DNA of 64,000 nt from Desulfovibrio sp. (lineage in GTDB: Bacteria > Desulfobacterota > Desulfovibrionia > Desulfovibrionales > Desulfovibrionaceae): positions 164,962 to 228,961 of the forward strand of contig JACQYS010000029.1 of assembly GCA_016208105.1 (NCBI GenBank). Reading direction: 5' to 3'. Under the pieces are notes generated by a model, which worked only from the letters and a program-made list of their open reading frames with translations, had not been told where the DNA came from and ran no database searches. Of this stretch, positions 8,613 through 19,100 are shown in pieces. Every line of letters begins with the position of its first letter. Position 1 is the stretch's first letter. The translations under genes were made by a program, and so were the position numbers.

Positions 8613-9869
8613 ATGCAGAACCCCACCATCATCTTCCCCTGGCTTCACTTCGTGGCGGCTTCCTTTCTTAGAAATCGAAGCCTGTCGCTGGCCTCGTCGC
8701 TGGGCTACACAACCGTTCTCTCCCTGGTTCCTTTCCTGGCCGTGGCCTTTTCCGTGGCCAAGGGGTTCGGCATCTACGAGGCCGCATTCCTGCGGGAAGT
8801 GCTCATGCGCCTGTTTGCCGAAAAGGCCGACGTGGTGGACGCGGTTCTGGGCTACATCCAGAACACCAATGTGAAGGCCCTGGGCTTCATCGGCGTGGCC
8901 ACCCTGTTCATAACCTCGGTGAGCCTTCTCTCCACCATGGAGGAGGCCTTCAACATCATCTGGCACGCCAAAGAAAAGCGAGGCATCTGGAGCAGGTTCA
9001 GCAACTACATAACCGTGATCCTGGTCTGCCCCGTGTTCATCCTGGCGGCGTTCAGCGTCACCGCCACCCTGGAAAACGCCTCGGTGGTTCAGTGGCTGCG
9101 CGAGATATCCTTGGTAAACCAGGCATTCACCTTGGGGGTCAAGGCCGTGCCCATGGTGATGGTCATCATATCGCTTTTTATTCTCTACAAGTTCCTGCCA
9201 AACGTTCGGGTCTCCTCCTTCCCGGCCCTGGCCGGTGCGGCCTGCGCCGGATTCGCCTGGCAGAGCACCCAGGCCCTGTACATAAAATACCAGATCGGCG
9301 TGACCGGCTACAACGCCATCTACGGAAGCTTCGCCCAGATACCGCTGCTCCTGGTGTGGCTCTACATCAGCTGGCTCATCGTGCTGGCCGGAGCCGAGAT
9401 CGCCAACGCCAGCCAGAACTTCCAACGGATCCATCACGAGAATTCGGCCAAAAGCTATTCCTTCGCGGACCGGCGCGACCTGGCCCTGATCCTGGCGCTC
9501 ATGCTCACTGAGCGGGCCGAGAACAAGGAGCCGCCGCTCTCGGACGCAGCCGCTGCCCTGCCCCTTGGCGTCCCGGTCCGGCTGGTGGTGGAGGAACTGA
9601 AGAAACTGGTCCGGCTGGGCTTTGCCGTAAAGGTGAACGAAGAGAGCGACTCCGAGCATTATGTGCTGGCAGCCGCACCTGACAAGATAACGGTGGGTGA
9701 GCTCATAGTGGCCTGGGAAGGACTGCGGGGCGAGGACCAAAACGAAGGCATCGCCGAGCGCTACCCGGCCCTGGCGGCGGTCAAGGAGCGGCTGAACGCC
9801 TCCTGCCTGGAGGGTTCGACCCAGACCCTGCGGGAGGTGTGGCTCGCCATGCCGGAAGACAAAGACTGA
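8613..9869 (+). CDS. YihY/BrkB family inner-membrane protein
   Basis: About 418 residues. The first ~290 form the YihY/BrkB membrane domain (formerly called RNase BN): SLGYTTVLSLVPFLAVAFSV, ALGFIGVATLFITSVSLLST, VNQAFTLGVKAVPMVMVIIS and IYGSFAQIPLLLVWLYISWLIVLAG-type helices are visible. Residues ~300-418 are soluble (SDAAAALPLGVPVRLVVEELKKL..., then a helix-rich acidic tail) and resemble a winged-helix domain. The ATG at 8613 is preferred to a GTG at 8604; neither has a good Shine-Dalgarno sequence. Function is uncertain; family members have been linked to envelope lipid transport. Confidence 0.85.
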   Translation: MQNPTIIFPWLHFVAASFLRNRSLSLASSLGYTTVLSLVPFLAVAFSVAKGFGIYEAAFLREVLMRLFAEKADVVDAVLGYIQNTNVKALGFIGVATLFITSVSLLSTMEEAFNIIWHAKEKRGIWSRFSNYITVILVCPVFILAAFSVTATLENASVVQWLREISLVNQAFTLGVKAVPMVMVIISLFILYKFLPNVRVSSFPALAGAACAGFAWQSTQALYIKYQIGVTGYNAIYGSFAQIPLLLVWLYISWLIVLAGAEIANASQNFQRIHHENSAKSYSFADRRDLALILALMLTERAENKEPPLSDAAAALPLGVPVRLVVEELKKLVRLGFAVKVNEESDSEHYVLAAAPDKITVGELIVAWEGLRGEDQNEGIAERYPALAAVKERLNASCLEGSTQTLREVWLAMPEDKD

Positions 9870-9878
9870 GGCCAGTAG

Positions 9879-10061
9879 AGAAGATGCCTCCGGCGGCCAA
9901 AGGGACTTCATCCCTTTGGAATCCCATATAACTTCGCGGGCCTTATGACCGGTAGCCGGTCATAAGGCCCGCGAAGAATATTGAGGGTCCAGGGGGATCA
10001 TCCCCCTGGCGGGAGGGTCCAGGGAGGGCAGCGCCCTCTCTGGCCGCCGGAGGCATCTTCT
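9879..10061. repeat. composite inverted-repeat element (REP/MITE-like)
   Basis: Outer arms of 21 bases (9879-9899 and 10041-10061) are perfect inverted copies containing GATGCCTCCGGCGGCCA. Inside are four hairpins in a row: CCAAAGGGA/TCCCTTTGG (9897-9905, 9911-9919); a perfect 20-base stem, 9933-9952 with 9956-9975, loop TAG; CCAGGGGGA/TCCCCCTGG (9989-9997, 10001-10009); and CCAGGGAGGGC/GCCCTCTCTGG (10019-10029, 10033-10043). A TA dinucleotide flanks both ends (9876-9877, 10061-10062), as a target duplication might. The first 39 bases recur at 60165-60203. It separates converging yihY and moaC and may also act as a terminator. Confidence 0.8.
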
Positions 10062-10542
10062 ACGCTTTAAATTCGCCGCTTTTGCCGCCCGACTTGTAGA
10101 GAAGCCGGACCCGCTCGATGACGATGTCCTTCTGCACGGCCTTGCACATGTCGTAGAGGGTGAGCGCGGCCACGCTGGCGGCGGTCATGGCTTCCATCTC
10201 CACGCCGGTCTTGGCGTGAAGCCTGGCTTCAGCCTCGATGCGCACGCTGTGCGTGGCGTCGTCCATTTCGAAGCGAACGTCCACCGAATCAAGGCCTAGG
10301 GGATGGCACAGGGGGATGAGGTCAGAGGTCTTCTTGGCGGCCATGATACCGGCGATGCGCGCGGTGGCCAGGGCGTCGCCCTTGGGCAGGGCTTGGTCGT
10401 TCAGAAGACGGTAGGTTTCGGGCGAAAGGCTGACTATGGCTTCGGCAACGGCCACGCGGGCGGTGACGGCCTTGGCCCCCACGTCCACCATGCGGGCCTG
10501 GCCCTTGTCGTCAAGATGGGTGAACGAGGGGTCCTGGCTCAT
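10060..10542 (-). CDS. moaC: cyclic pyranopterin monophosphate synthase MoaC
   Basis: 160-residue enzyme of molybdenum cofactor synthesis; with MoaA it turns GTP into cyclic pyranopterin monophosphate. Family motifs: [45 protein letters not shown] and [16 protein letters not shown] followed by [10 protein letters not shown]. Full length. Its ATG shares one base with the dnaJ stop codon (TGATG), so it is probably translated from the rpoZ-dnaJ-moaC message. The stop codon falls on the edge of the inverted-repeat element. Confidence 0.97.
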   Translation of the reverse strand: MSQDPSFTHLDDKGQARMVDVGAKAVTARVAVAEAIVSLSPETYRLLNDQALPKGDALATARIAGIMAAKKTSDLIPLCHPLGLDSVDVRFEMDDATHSVRIEAEARLHAKTGVEMEAMTAASVAALTLYDMCKAVQKDIVIERVRLLYKSGGKSGEFKA

Positions 10543-11657
10543 CAGGACCCCATGGCCGCATCCTTGGCCTTCTTGAAGAAGTTCTTCACCTTCTTGAGGG
10601 GTTTTTCCTCGTCAAGCTTGGCGAATTCGCGCAGCAGCTCTTCCTGCTTCTTGGAGAGGCTCTTGGGCGTCTTGACGATGACCTCCACAAGAAGGTCGCC
10701 ACGGTGGGACCGGCCGGGATGCGGCAAGCCCTTGCCCCGAAGCGAGAAGACCTCCCCGGACTGGGTGCCCTTGGGGATGTCGATGGTCTCTTCGCCCTCC
10801 AGGGTGGGCACTTTCACCTTGTCGCCCAGGGCGGCCTGGACCATGCCGATGTCCAGGGTGACGATGAGGTCCTGCCCCTGGCGGCGGAAGGTCTTGTCCT
10901 CCTCCACGTGGATGATGACGTAGAGGTCGCCCGGAGGGCCGCCGTGCAGGCCGGGCTCGCCCTCGCCGCGCAGACGCAGGCGTGAGCCGTCGTCCACACC
11001 GGCCGGGATGCGCACCTTGAGTTCGCGAACTTCGGGAGTCTGGCCCCTGCCCTTGCAGCGCGGGCACGGGTTGACGATCACGGTGCCTTCGCCACGGCAG
11101 ACCGGGCAGGCCACGGCGATGCGGAAGAAGCCCTGGTTCTGGTGCACCTGCCCCACGCCGCCGCACTGGCGGCAGGTTTCCGGGCGAGAACCCGGCGCGG
11201 CGCCGGTGCCGTCGCATTCCGAGCAGGAGACGTGCTTGGGAATCTTGAGTGCGGCCTCGGACCCCATGGCCACGTCCCTGAAGGAGACGCGGAGGTCGTA
11301 GCGCAGATCGTTTCCGGCCTGGGGCCTGGGGCCGCGCCCCCGGGCAGCGCCGAAACCGAAGAATTCGCCGAATATGTCGGAGAAGGTGCTGAAGATGTCC
11401 TCGGCGTTGGAGAAACCGCCGAAGCCGGTGTCACCCAGGCCCTGGTGCCCGAAACGATCGTAACGGGCGCGTTTCTGGGGGTCGCGCAGAACCTCGTAGG
11501 CTTCCGCCGCTTCCTTGAACCTGCTCTCCGCCTCGGCGTCGCCGGGGTTGCGGTCCGGATGGAATTTGAAGGCCGCCTGGCGGTAGGCCTTTTTTATTTC
11601 GTCCTCGTCCGCATCCCGGGGCACGCCCAGGATCTCGTAATAATCGGCTTTGGTCAT
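10542..11657 (-). CDS. dnaJ: chaperone DnaJ
   Basis: Hsp70 co-chaperone, 371 residues, full length. The J domain (1-70) has the HPD motif in [10 protein letters not shown] Gly/Phe-rich stretch follows ([12 protein letters not shown]...[11 protein letters not shown]). Four zinc-finger repeats [24 protein letters not shown] and CPRCKGRG occupy about 140-215, then the C-terminal substrate-binding region. It stimulates DnaK ATPase and binds unfolded proteins in the cytoplasm. dnaK is not in the window. Genes rpoZ (six bases upstream) and moaC (overlapping) form one unit. Confidence 0.98.
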   Translation of the reverse strand: MTKADYYEILGVPRDADEDEIKKAYRQAAFKFHPDRNPGDAEAESRFKEAAEAYEVLRDPQKRARYDRFGHQGLGDTGFGGFSNAEDIFSTFSDIFGEFFGFGAARGRGPRPQAGNDLRYDLRVSFRDVAMGSEAALKIPKHVSCSECDGTGAAPGSRPETCRQCGGVGQVHQNQGFFRIAVACPVCRGEGTVIVNPCPRCKGRGQTPEVRELKVRIPAGVDDGSRLRLRGEGEPGLHGGPPGDLYVIIHVEEDKTFRRQGQDLIVTLDIGMVQAALGDKVKVPTLEGEETIDIPKGTQSGEVFSLRGKGLPHPGRSHRGDLLVEVIVKTPKSLSKKQEELLREFAKLDEEKPLKKVKNFFKKAKDAAMGS

Positions 11658-11663
11658 GAACTG

Positions 11664-11888
11664 CTACTGTTTTTCGTGAGCGTAGACGCCGGCTTCCTCA
11701 ATGGACTCGGCGGGCAGAACCTTGCCCCCGGCCACTTCGCGAAGGGAGGTGACGATTTCCTTGTTCCTGCATTCGACCAGGGGCTCGTAGCCCTCGCGGA
11801 ACTGGTGGACCCTCTTGATGGCCATCTGCACGATCATGAAACGGTTGTTGATGCGTTCGAGGCAGTCTTCTACGGTTATGCGCGCCAT
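11664..11888 (-). CDS. rpoZ: RNA polymerase omega subunit
   Basis: 74-residue omega subunit, which helps fold and assemble the beta' subunit. It opens MARITVEDCLERINNRFMIV, the usual omega start, followed by AIKRVHQFREG and NKEIVTSLREVAGGKV. It is the first gene of the rpoZ-dnaJ-moaC unit; GAGGACACC lies just before the ATG. spoT/relA, a common neighbour elsewhere, is not here. Confidence 0.93.
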   Translation of the reverse strand: MARITVEDCLERINNRFMIVQMAIKRVHQFREGYEPLVECRNKEIVTSLREVAGGKVLPAESIEEAGVYAHEKQ

Positions 11889-12043
11889 GGTGTCCTCTTG
11901 AAAACGCCGGCGGGCTTAAAGGCCAACCGGCACGATTTTATGAATAATCAGGGTTGTGCTTTCGTCAAGTGGCAAGTTTTTTCAGCCAGTTCACAAAAAA
12001 GCAACAGGACTTTTTAGTCGATGCGCGAGCCAGGGTCAAGGCG

Positions 12044-13999
12044 TCAATAGGACAGCTTGCCCAAACTCTTGAGAATAAGCGTGCAGCCCATGGCGAACAT
12101 GCCCGTAAGCCCCATGCCGCAGGAGAATCCGGCCAGGAGCACAGGAGCGTACTGGCGCCACATGGCCCCGTATTTCTTGTGGAAGTAATACCGGCCCAGA
12201 AACGCTCCGATCACTTCCAGAACGAGCCCGTGGGGAATGTGCTGGCCCAGGCCGCGCACCACGCCGTACACCAGGAGCACCGGCAGGCCGAAGGCGTTCA
12301 GGCCCGCGTAGGTAACAAGGCCAAGGCCGAGACCGGCAGTAAGGTAATCGCCGTTCAAGGCCTGGAAAAAGAGCGAATTGCCCTCCAGGGTGGAGGTCTG
12401 CATGAGGAGTGTGTTCAGGGCCTGGAGATGCCACAGCTGCTGGGCGTAGGGATAGGCGGCCGAAGGCAGCGGAGCCAGTTGCCAGATGAACTGCGAGAAC
12501 AAGAGGCTGGCGATCATCACCACGGGGAACACCACTATTTCCGCCTTGATGACGCCGCGCAGGCTGGTGCCGGTCAGCTCGATCTCCCGAAAATCCACGG
12601 TGGCCTTGCCGTAGTTGTGGATCGGTATGGGAGCGTACCATATCTCGATGCCGTGGTAGCCGAAGAACTTGGCTCCGGCTATGAAGCTCGCCTCCCGCAC
12701 CAGGGGCAGGCTCACGAACTGCCCGGCTATGCCCTCCATGCGCGCCGTGATGTAGGAGATCACCGGGGTGTAGATGAACCCGTAGAGAACGAAGAATATC
12801 CACGGGAAATCAGGCACCAGCCAGCGGCAGAGCAGGATGTAGGCCAGCGAGGAGAAGACGTAGATGGCGATGGACACCCAGAAGTTGATGTCGCCCCGGG
12901 TGGGATGGCTCTTGAACACCTCCCGGTAGTTCACGTTGCCAGGGCCCTTGCGCAGGCTCTTGGCCACCTGCCACACGCCTATGACGCCGATGGCCAGCCC
13001 CAGCCCCAGGCCGAAGCTCAAGTAGAAGTCGAAGTTGTTGGCGAATACCGTGTCCACGGTCCCCATGCCCTTGTGCCAGCGGTGCAGGATGCCGTGCTCG
13101 TAGAGGATCGGGTTGGCCACGAAGGTGATTATCTGCCCGATGAGCCCGCCGATAACCGCCCAGAAGGGCAACACCATGCCCGTGAACACAAGGCCCAGGT
13201 CCAGTTGCAGGCCGGTAGCCACGGCTGGCATGGCGTCCTCTGTGTGGCGGGTCAGGTCGATCCAGGGGATGGGTATCAGGCGCACCGGTTCCGTGAATAT
13301 AAGCCCGGAGAGCACCGGGAAGAGCACATACAGACAGCCGAAAAGAATGCCTATCACCCCGCCGATGGAGAAGACCCGCCACTTCCAGCCGGTTTTTCGT
13401 TCCTCGGCGGATTCGGCCAGGGCCATGGTTCCGAGCGCTCCCACCGGGGCCATGGGGAACGGCAGTTTCTCCACGTCCGAGGTGATGCGATAAAGCGCAT
13501 ACCCCAGGCCGAAATGGTCCACCCGCTGCACGATCTGCGAACCGATGAGCAACAGGATGGGGACCAGCCAGTCCCGGTGCATGAACGTTCGTTCTATCAG
13601 TGATTCCGATCCCATGGCCGGGGCCACCCAGGTCGGGATGAACTCGGTGAGGCCCAGCATCTTGGCCGCGTCGGACTGCACCAGATACTGGTTCCACAAA
13701 AGCCCCTGGAAAGGCGAATGCATGGCTGCGCCAGCCATGTAATAGAGCAGGAACACCTCCTGCTGCTTGAGGTCGGAGTAGGCGCGCTTGGCGATCTCGG
13801 CGAAGAGGATGATGGTCACCCAGCGGGCGGCCGGGCCGATGCCCGCCCCGATCACCAGGTTCAGGTACATGGACCCGGGCATCATGAGGAACCCGATGAA
13901 GATGGCCCCGGCAATGGTCTTCCAGTCAAACCCCTCCTCGAAATGGGAGGGCGTTTCCAGAAGATCCCGGTATTCTTTCAGTTCTTTGTCGTCATACAT
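12044..13999 (-). CDS. large polytopic membrane protein (DUF6785/6784-like)
   Basis: 651 residues, about 13-15 hydrophobic spans, last gene of the FtsX-type operon. It opens with a short acidic cytoplasmic tail (MYDDKELKEYRDLLETP) before the first helix GAIFIGFLMMPGSMYL. Visible features are IPTWVAPAMGSESL, ITARMEGIAGQFVSLPLVRE and FGYHGIEIWYAPIPIHNYG. In style it resembles the OPT-like uncharacterised membrane proteins grouped as DUF6785/DUF6784; this is recalled, not searched. It lies 33 bases after a protein of the same size and probable family, so the two may form a heterodimer (inference). Substrate unknown. Confidence 0.6.
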   Translation of the reverse strand: MYDDKELKEYRDLLETPSHFEEGFDWKTIAGAIFIGFLMMPGSMYLNLVIGAGIGPAARWVTIILFAEIAKRAYSDLKQQEVFLLYYMAGAAMHSPFQGLLWNQYLVQSDAAKMLGLTEFIPTWVAPAMGSESLIERTFMHRDWLVPILLLIGSQIVQRVDHFGLGYALYRITSDVEKLPFPMAPVGALGTMALAESAEERKTGWKWRVFSIGGVIGILFGCLYVLFPVLSGLIFTEPVRLIPIPWIDLTRHTEDAMPAVATGLQLDLGLVFTGMVLPFWAVIGGLIGQIITFVANPILYEHGILHRWHKGMGTVDTVFANNFDFYLSFGLGLGLAIGVIGVWQVAKSLRKGPGNVNYREVFKSHPTRGDINFWVSIAIYVFSSLAYILLCRWLVPDFPWIFFVLYGFIYTPVISYITARMEGIAGQFVSLPLVREASFIAGAKFFGYHGIEIWYAPIPIHNYGKATVDFREIELTGTSLRGVIKAEIVVFPVVMIASLLFSQFIWQLAPLPSAAYPYAQQLWHLQALNTLLMQTSTLEGNSLFFQALNGDYLTAGLGLGLVTYAGLNAFGLPVLLVYGVVRGLGQHIPHGLVLEVIGAFLGRYYFHKKYGAMWRQYAPVLLAGFSCGMGLTGMFAMGCTLILKSLGKLSY

Positions 14000-14032
14000 G
14001 GCGAGAACCTACCGGGGGAACTGTATTCGTTA

Positions 14033-16012
14033 TCATGACGGCAGCACCTGGTAGCTCTGGCCCATGAACAGGCCAACCCCGGCGAACACCCCGCCCATGA
14101 GAAAATCGCCAAGAATAAGGCCGATGAAAAACATACGGACCTGCCGGAAAAGCTCGATGCCTCCGTAGCGCAGAGTGACCTGGTTGCACAGCCAGCCCAG
14201 AAAGAAGCTGAACCACAGGATGCGCATGGCCGAGCTGTACATGGTCAGGTAGCCCACCGGGTGGAGCGGCCACCAGTAGAAGCGCTGGAAGCACAGCACC
14301 AGGGCCAGCATGACCACCGCGCCAACGGAAGCGAAGGTGATGATCCAGGCGTTATGGCCGGCGGGGGCGTCGATGAGCTTCTGCGACTCCTCGTACACCC
14401 GAAGCACCGAGGATATCTCCCATTCGGCCTGAAGGTCGCGTACGCCCACCTTGTGGCACAAAGCCAGCATGGCCACGAACGAGGCCACCACGCCAAACCC
14501 CAGGGCCAGGCAGATGCCCGCCAGATAGAGCCGCTTGCGCGACACCGGCTCCCCGACCTTGGCCGCGTGCAAGAGGGATGGCATGAGCGATTCGCGCAGG
14601 TCCAGAAACATCACCTTCTGCATCACTGCGCCCATCAAAAGCCCGGCACCGGTGAAGAATCCTGATCCGAAAAGAGCCAGCAAGCCGTCCGTTGGAGCGG
14701 CTGTCAGGGTGAAATAGGCGATGCCGCCCTGCCCGATCACCCGGGTAGCCACCAGCATGACCACGAAGAACACAGCCAGGAGCAGCACCGCAACCAGAAG
14801 CGGCATGCCGAAATGCACGCACCAGGCCGTAAGCCCTGCCCCGCCCAGAATAAAGCCCCAAAAAGCCCAGCGCACCGAGAACCATTCTGATTCGCGGGCC
14901 GGGGCCGGTTTGGAACTGAAGGCGGTGACGACGACTTCCTTGAGATGATCCCTGGCCAGCCAGACGAAGAAGAGGAAAAACACGCCATAAGCGCCGATCA
15001 TCTGTGTCTCTTCCACCATGGTCAGGGTGGGGCCGAAGGTGACGCCCAGGGCCGATTGCGGCACCTGGTAGCCCACCATGGACAAAGCGCCCGTCAGAAG
15101 GCCGCCCAGCAGGAAGAAAACCCAGAAGGAGAGCGATATCTGGCGCGAAGTCAGAAACGCGAAGCCTATGAAGGCCGGAATGAAGTAGATCTTTAGTTTC
15201 GTGAATCCCGAGAACAGACCGGTCTTGGCGAAATACGGCCCGGCCAGAAGCACGGTGGGAACCTGGGGGATGGTGGGCATATAGACGGAGAGCCCGTTCA
15301 ACGTATGCAGCATCACGGGAATCAGGAGCCCGACCAGGAGAAACCGGTCCGTGAAGAACGAGCCGACCTTGCCCTCCTGGAAGGACTCTTCCATCATGTA
15401 GGGAAGGCGCAGCAGGGGGAAGTTCATGCGTTCGTTGGAGATCCACTGCTTGCTGAAGAGGTTCACCAGGCAGACCATCACCAGGTAGCACAGCAGGACG
15501 AACACGCCCCAGGCGGCCATGGGCCCGGCCCAGGCGCCCCAGGGAATGCGCCCCAGAAGTTCCAGCCAGGAGAGCCTGCGCCCGTCCGGCAGGCCGTTGT
15601 AGAAGAGTTCCACGGCCTTGGGGTCGGAGACGGTCCAGGTTTGCGGCAAGAGGGGGGCCAGGGTCTCGGACCAGCGGTTTCCGGCGGAAGCGAAATGGTC
15701 CACAGCGGTCACGTTCAATAAAAACGTGCGCATGAGCCCGGTATAGGCGATCCCGGACACCACCACGGCCAGCATCCAGGTGACCAGCAGTTCGGCGCCG
15801 TTTAAAAGCGGCTTTGCCCTGAAAATGCGAGCCACGGTCGCCACCAGCATGGTGAGGCACACCAGCAGGATGAACGGGGCAAGGGGGAAATGCCCGCCGC
15901 CCAGGGGCGTGGCCGCCAGATACATGTTGTTGTAGGGCGTGGCCAGACACAGCACTGTGCCGGAGAGCACTCCCAGGATGATGGCGCGGGGCCGGATGGG
16001 GCTTTGTTGCAT
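14033..16012 (-). CDS. large polytopic membrane protein (DUF6785/6784-like)
   Basis: 659 residues with about 14 hydrophobic spans. It opens MQQSPIRPRAIILGVLSGTV. A periplasmic-looking loop follows helix 3 (DHFASAGNRWSETLAPLLPQTW...LFYNGLPDGRRLSW). Conserved-looking stretches are WISNERMNFPLLRLPYMMEE, YQVPQSALGVTFGPTLTMVEE and RVIGQGGIAYF. The last part (RFYWWPLHPVGYL... SFFLGWLCNQVTLRYGG) matches the DUF6784-style C-terminus as I remember it. It lies 112 bases downstream of the giant permease and 33 bases upstream of its probable paralogue. Transport or channel activity is likely from topology; substrate unknown. Confidence 0.6.
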   Translation of the reverse strand: MQQSPIRPRAIILGVLSGTVLCLATPYNNMYLAATPLGGGHFPLAPFILLVCLTMLVATVARIFRAKPLLNGAELLVTWMLAVVVSGIAYTGLMRTFLLNVTAVDHFASAGNRWSETLAPLLPQTWTVSDPKAVELFYNGLPDGRRLSWLELLGRIPWGAWAGPMAAWGVFVLLCYLVMVCLVNLFSKQWISNERMNFPLLRLPYMMEESFQEGKVGSFFTDRFLLVGLLIPVMLHTLNGLSVYMPTIPQVPTVLLAGPYFAKTGLFSGFTKLKIYFIPAFIGFAFLTSRQISLSFWVFFLLGGLLTGALSMVGYQVPQSALGVTFGPTLTMVEETQMIGAYGVFFLFFVWLARDHLKEVVVTAFSSKPAPARESEWFSVRWAFWGFILGGAGLTAWCVHFGMPLLVAVLLLAVFFVVMLVATRVIGQGGIAYFTLTAAPTDGLLALFGSGFFTGAGLLMGAVMQKVMFLDLRESLMPSLLHAAKVGEPVSRKRLYLAGICLALGFGVVASFVAMLALCHKVGVRDLQAEWEISSVLRVYEESQKLIDAPAGHNAWIITFASVGAVVMLALVLCFQRFYWWPLHPVGYLTMYSSAMRILWFSFFLGWLCNQVTLRYGGIELFRQVRMFFIGLILGDFLMGGVFAGVGLFMGQSYQVLPS

Positions 16013-16124
16013 GCTTATCTCGCGCCTTCTCGTATACCCGCCCGCAGGCAGCCTAAAACCTCACCCATCCCATGAAAGATGGGCTGGGTTGGGCTACGAC
16101 CGGAAAGGGTGTGTACACCAGCCA

Positions 16125-19100
16125 TCAGGCCACCCTGCCCGGAGCTTCGGGGTTTTTCATGCTCGTGTCCACGCTGGCTTCATAGGAGGTGCGCCGCTCC
16201 TCGTCCAGCGAGCGCCACACCAGCATCTGCTTGCGCAGATCATCCAGGAACCCTTTGTTCAAGCGCTTCCACATGCGCGCCTCGCCCGCCTCGCGCGTGA
16301 GCTCCACTTCAATCTCCAGGTATCCCGGGTGCCACATGGCCGGGGAGAAGGTGATGGTCACCTGCTGGTTGATGCCGAAATCAAACGGCGCCAGCCACAC
16401 CTTGGCCATGATGCGCAGGCAGGAATCCAGGGCGCAGAACTCCCCGTGAAGCTCGCCGGGGTGCGGCCCCGCCCCTGGGTCCTTCCAGGGGCAGACGAAA
16501 TCCTGGCGGATTTCGGCCGTGGAAAACAACCCGTGAGACACATCGTAGTGCGCTTTGTAGTACTCAAGCAGGAACCCGCCCGCGCAGTCCTGTTCGCGGA
16601 TGTGCATCAAAAACGGCAAGGTGGCCTTGATGGTATTGCCTTGCGGCTCTGGCAGCGTCCAGGAGCGGTTCACATCCGGTATGGCTATGTTGGCCGCCAC
16701 CCGGGAGGGATAAATAACGGACACCAGCACCACCATGATGACGAGGCCCATGGCCGCCACCCCGGCCAGGGAGCTGTAGTTGGCGGTCATGCCCTTCCAC
16801 ACCGCCGTTCCGGAAAGAAGCCCGGCCGTGGTCTGGGCCAACAGGTAGCCCATGACCGCCGAAATAACGGCAAAAGCCAGTGCCTCGGCTATGAACAAAA
16901 AGGACACGTGGGTGGGGGCCAGGCCCACGGCGGTGTACACGGCGATCTCCCGTTTGCGCTCGTACACGGCGCCTATCATGGTGGAGAGCACGATGAGCAT
17001 GGCGATGGCCAAAGGGACCACGATATTGGGCACGCCGGCGTAGTTGATGGTGTCTGAGGACTGGAGCACGAAGGTGCCGCCCGGCAGCCCGGCATAGATG
17101 GTAAGGCCGAATCGGTCCGCCAGCTTGTCGGCCAGGTCCTGGGCGCCGTCCGCGGTCACGGCCAGGCTTTTCAATTGCCCGCCCAGGCTCATGACCGACT
17201 CGTAGGGCAGAATGATCACCTGGTCGCCGGGAACATGCTGGTAGCGTCCCTGGTAGGAGACCACGTCCTCGCCGGATTCGACCGCGTCCTTGTCGGTCTC
17301 GGTGACTTCAACCGCCGCCTCGCTTGGGAATATCACCGGGGTGAGCGGCTCTCCGTCCAGGTCGGTGAGCTGATCCAAGGCCTTGCCAGAAAAAATCCCG
17401 GCAACCTCGTACGGTTCGCCCCAGAGCATCACCTTGGAGCCTGCGGTTGCTCCGATACGCTGGGCCAGGGCCTCGGGCAGCAGCACTGCGGAACGCTCGC
17501 CGTCCTTGAACCAGTGTCCGGCAGTGAGGATGCGGTCCATGCGGGTGACGGCCGCTTCCGCGTAAGAGAGCCCGAGCACGCCCTGTACCGTTTCGTGCTT
17601 GGAAGGCCCCTTCACCTGAGTGACGAAGGGATTCACGCGATCCTTGGCTTCGATCACGGCCCGGGGCGAGGCCTTGCCCTGCCCGGCATGGTCCGAGAGC
17701 ACGTTCTCGGCTTCGATGGGGATGGTCTTCCAGCCGAGATTCTTGAGCATAACACCCTGGTAGGTGCTTGTGGGCGAAAAGCGCACGGCGTGGTCCACCC
17801 TGGCGCTGCGCACCGAGGTGAAGCTCATGATGGTGAAGGTGAGAATCACCAGGGTGGCGCAGGTAAGCGATGTGCGGATTTTCCGCCGCCTCAAGTTGGT
17901 GACGCCGATGGAGAAGGACGCGGCGAACGCCTTGAGCTTGCCTATTTCCGAGGCTTTCACGTGCTTGGCTCGTCGCTGCAGTTCCTCCATCTCCTGCTCG
18001 AAGCGCATGATGATGATGAAAGCGACCACCATGGCCAGGCCGATGATGAAGAAGGCTAGTATCACCACCATGGGGCTGTAGGTGAGCTTGAAGGCCGGAT
18101 GCACGTTGTAGATGATGGCGATGACCGTGGTCAGGATGCCCAAGAAGCCCAGGATGCGTTTGTGGATGTCCGTGAAGGCGAAGATCAGGCGCTCCATGCA
18201 GTAGGCGAAGGGGATGAACAGGGCGATGTAGAAGAGAACGCCAATCAGCACGTCCTTCTGGGTCTTCTCCACGTCGTTGTACACCCGGGCCGCGAAGGCC
18301 CAGGAGCCACGGGCCTGGGACAGGGCCTCGTCGTAGCGCTTCTGGGCCCTCAGCTCGACCGCCTTGGCCAGCATGCCCCGGCCGGTGTCCTGCATTTCCC
18401 TGATGCGTTCGTTGAATATTCCGTGGTCCTCAAGATTTTTTATGCGCGGAGTCAGAAGGTCCCACATGTCCTCGGCCGCGTGCAGTTCGGTCCAGGGCAG
18501 GAGCGGCCATTTGTCTACGGGATATCCTGTGCCGTCCGGGCGTTCCGGGCTCGAATCGAGCAGGATCATCTTCTTGGCCAGCACGGTGTCGGAGAGGATG
18601 AGCTTGTAGGTGGCCGAGGGTTCCAGGAACACGCTGAACAGCGTGGAGCTCAAGGTGTCCAGCCGCGAGAACCAGTAGCGCATGGGTTCGGCCTCGCGCC
18701 TGCCGTCCAACAGCTCCACCTTGGTGAAATACCTGAAGGTTCGCGGGTCGAAGGTGGAGAATATCGTGCTCTGCTTGCAGGAGAACATGACCAGGTCGAT
18801 TTCGGACACCAGACGGCGCAGGCGGACGCGGTACGCGTCCTTGCCGGTCTGCTTCTTGTCCACCGCCCATACCGCTTCGCCTGTCTGCGGCGAGAAGCGG
18901 TAGCCCTCCACAACGGCCTTGTCCAAAACGTGGCGGCTGTCAGCCAAGCCGGACACCTTGAAGGAACCGTCCGAGCCCGCCATGGTCAAGAACCGGCTGT
19001 CACCCTGGAAAACAAGCGCCACGGTGCCTGCCGCGGCCCTGTCCGGGAAGAGTTCCCCCTGGCGGATGAACTTGGCCCTCCCACCCAGCGTGGCGAACCC

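Noticed and set aside
8562..9911. 449-residue open frame on the minus strand
   Set aside because: Antisense to the YihY protein, which has clear membrane helices and family motifs.
11954..13603. 549-residue open frame on the plus strand
   Set aside because: It is antisense to rpoZ and the membrane protein at 12044-13999; its sequence is rich in His, Gln and Gly with no domain, as expected of a mirror frame in high-GC DNA.
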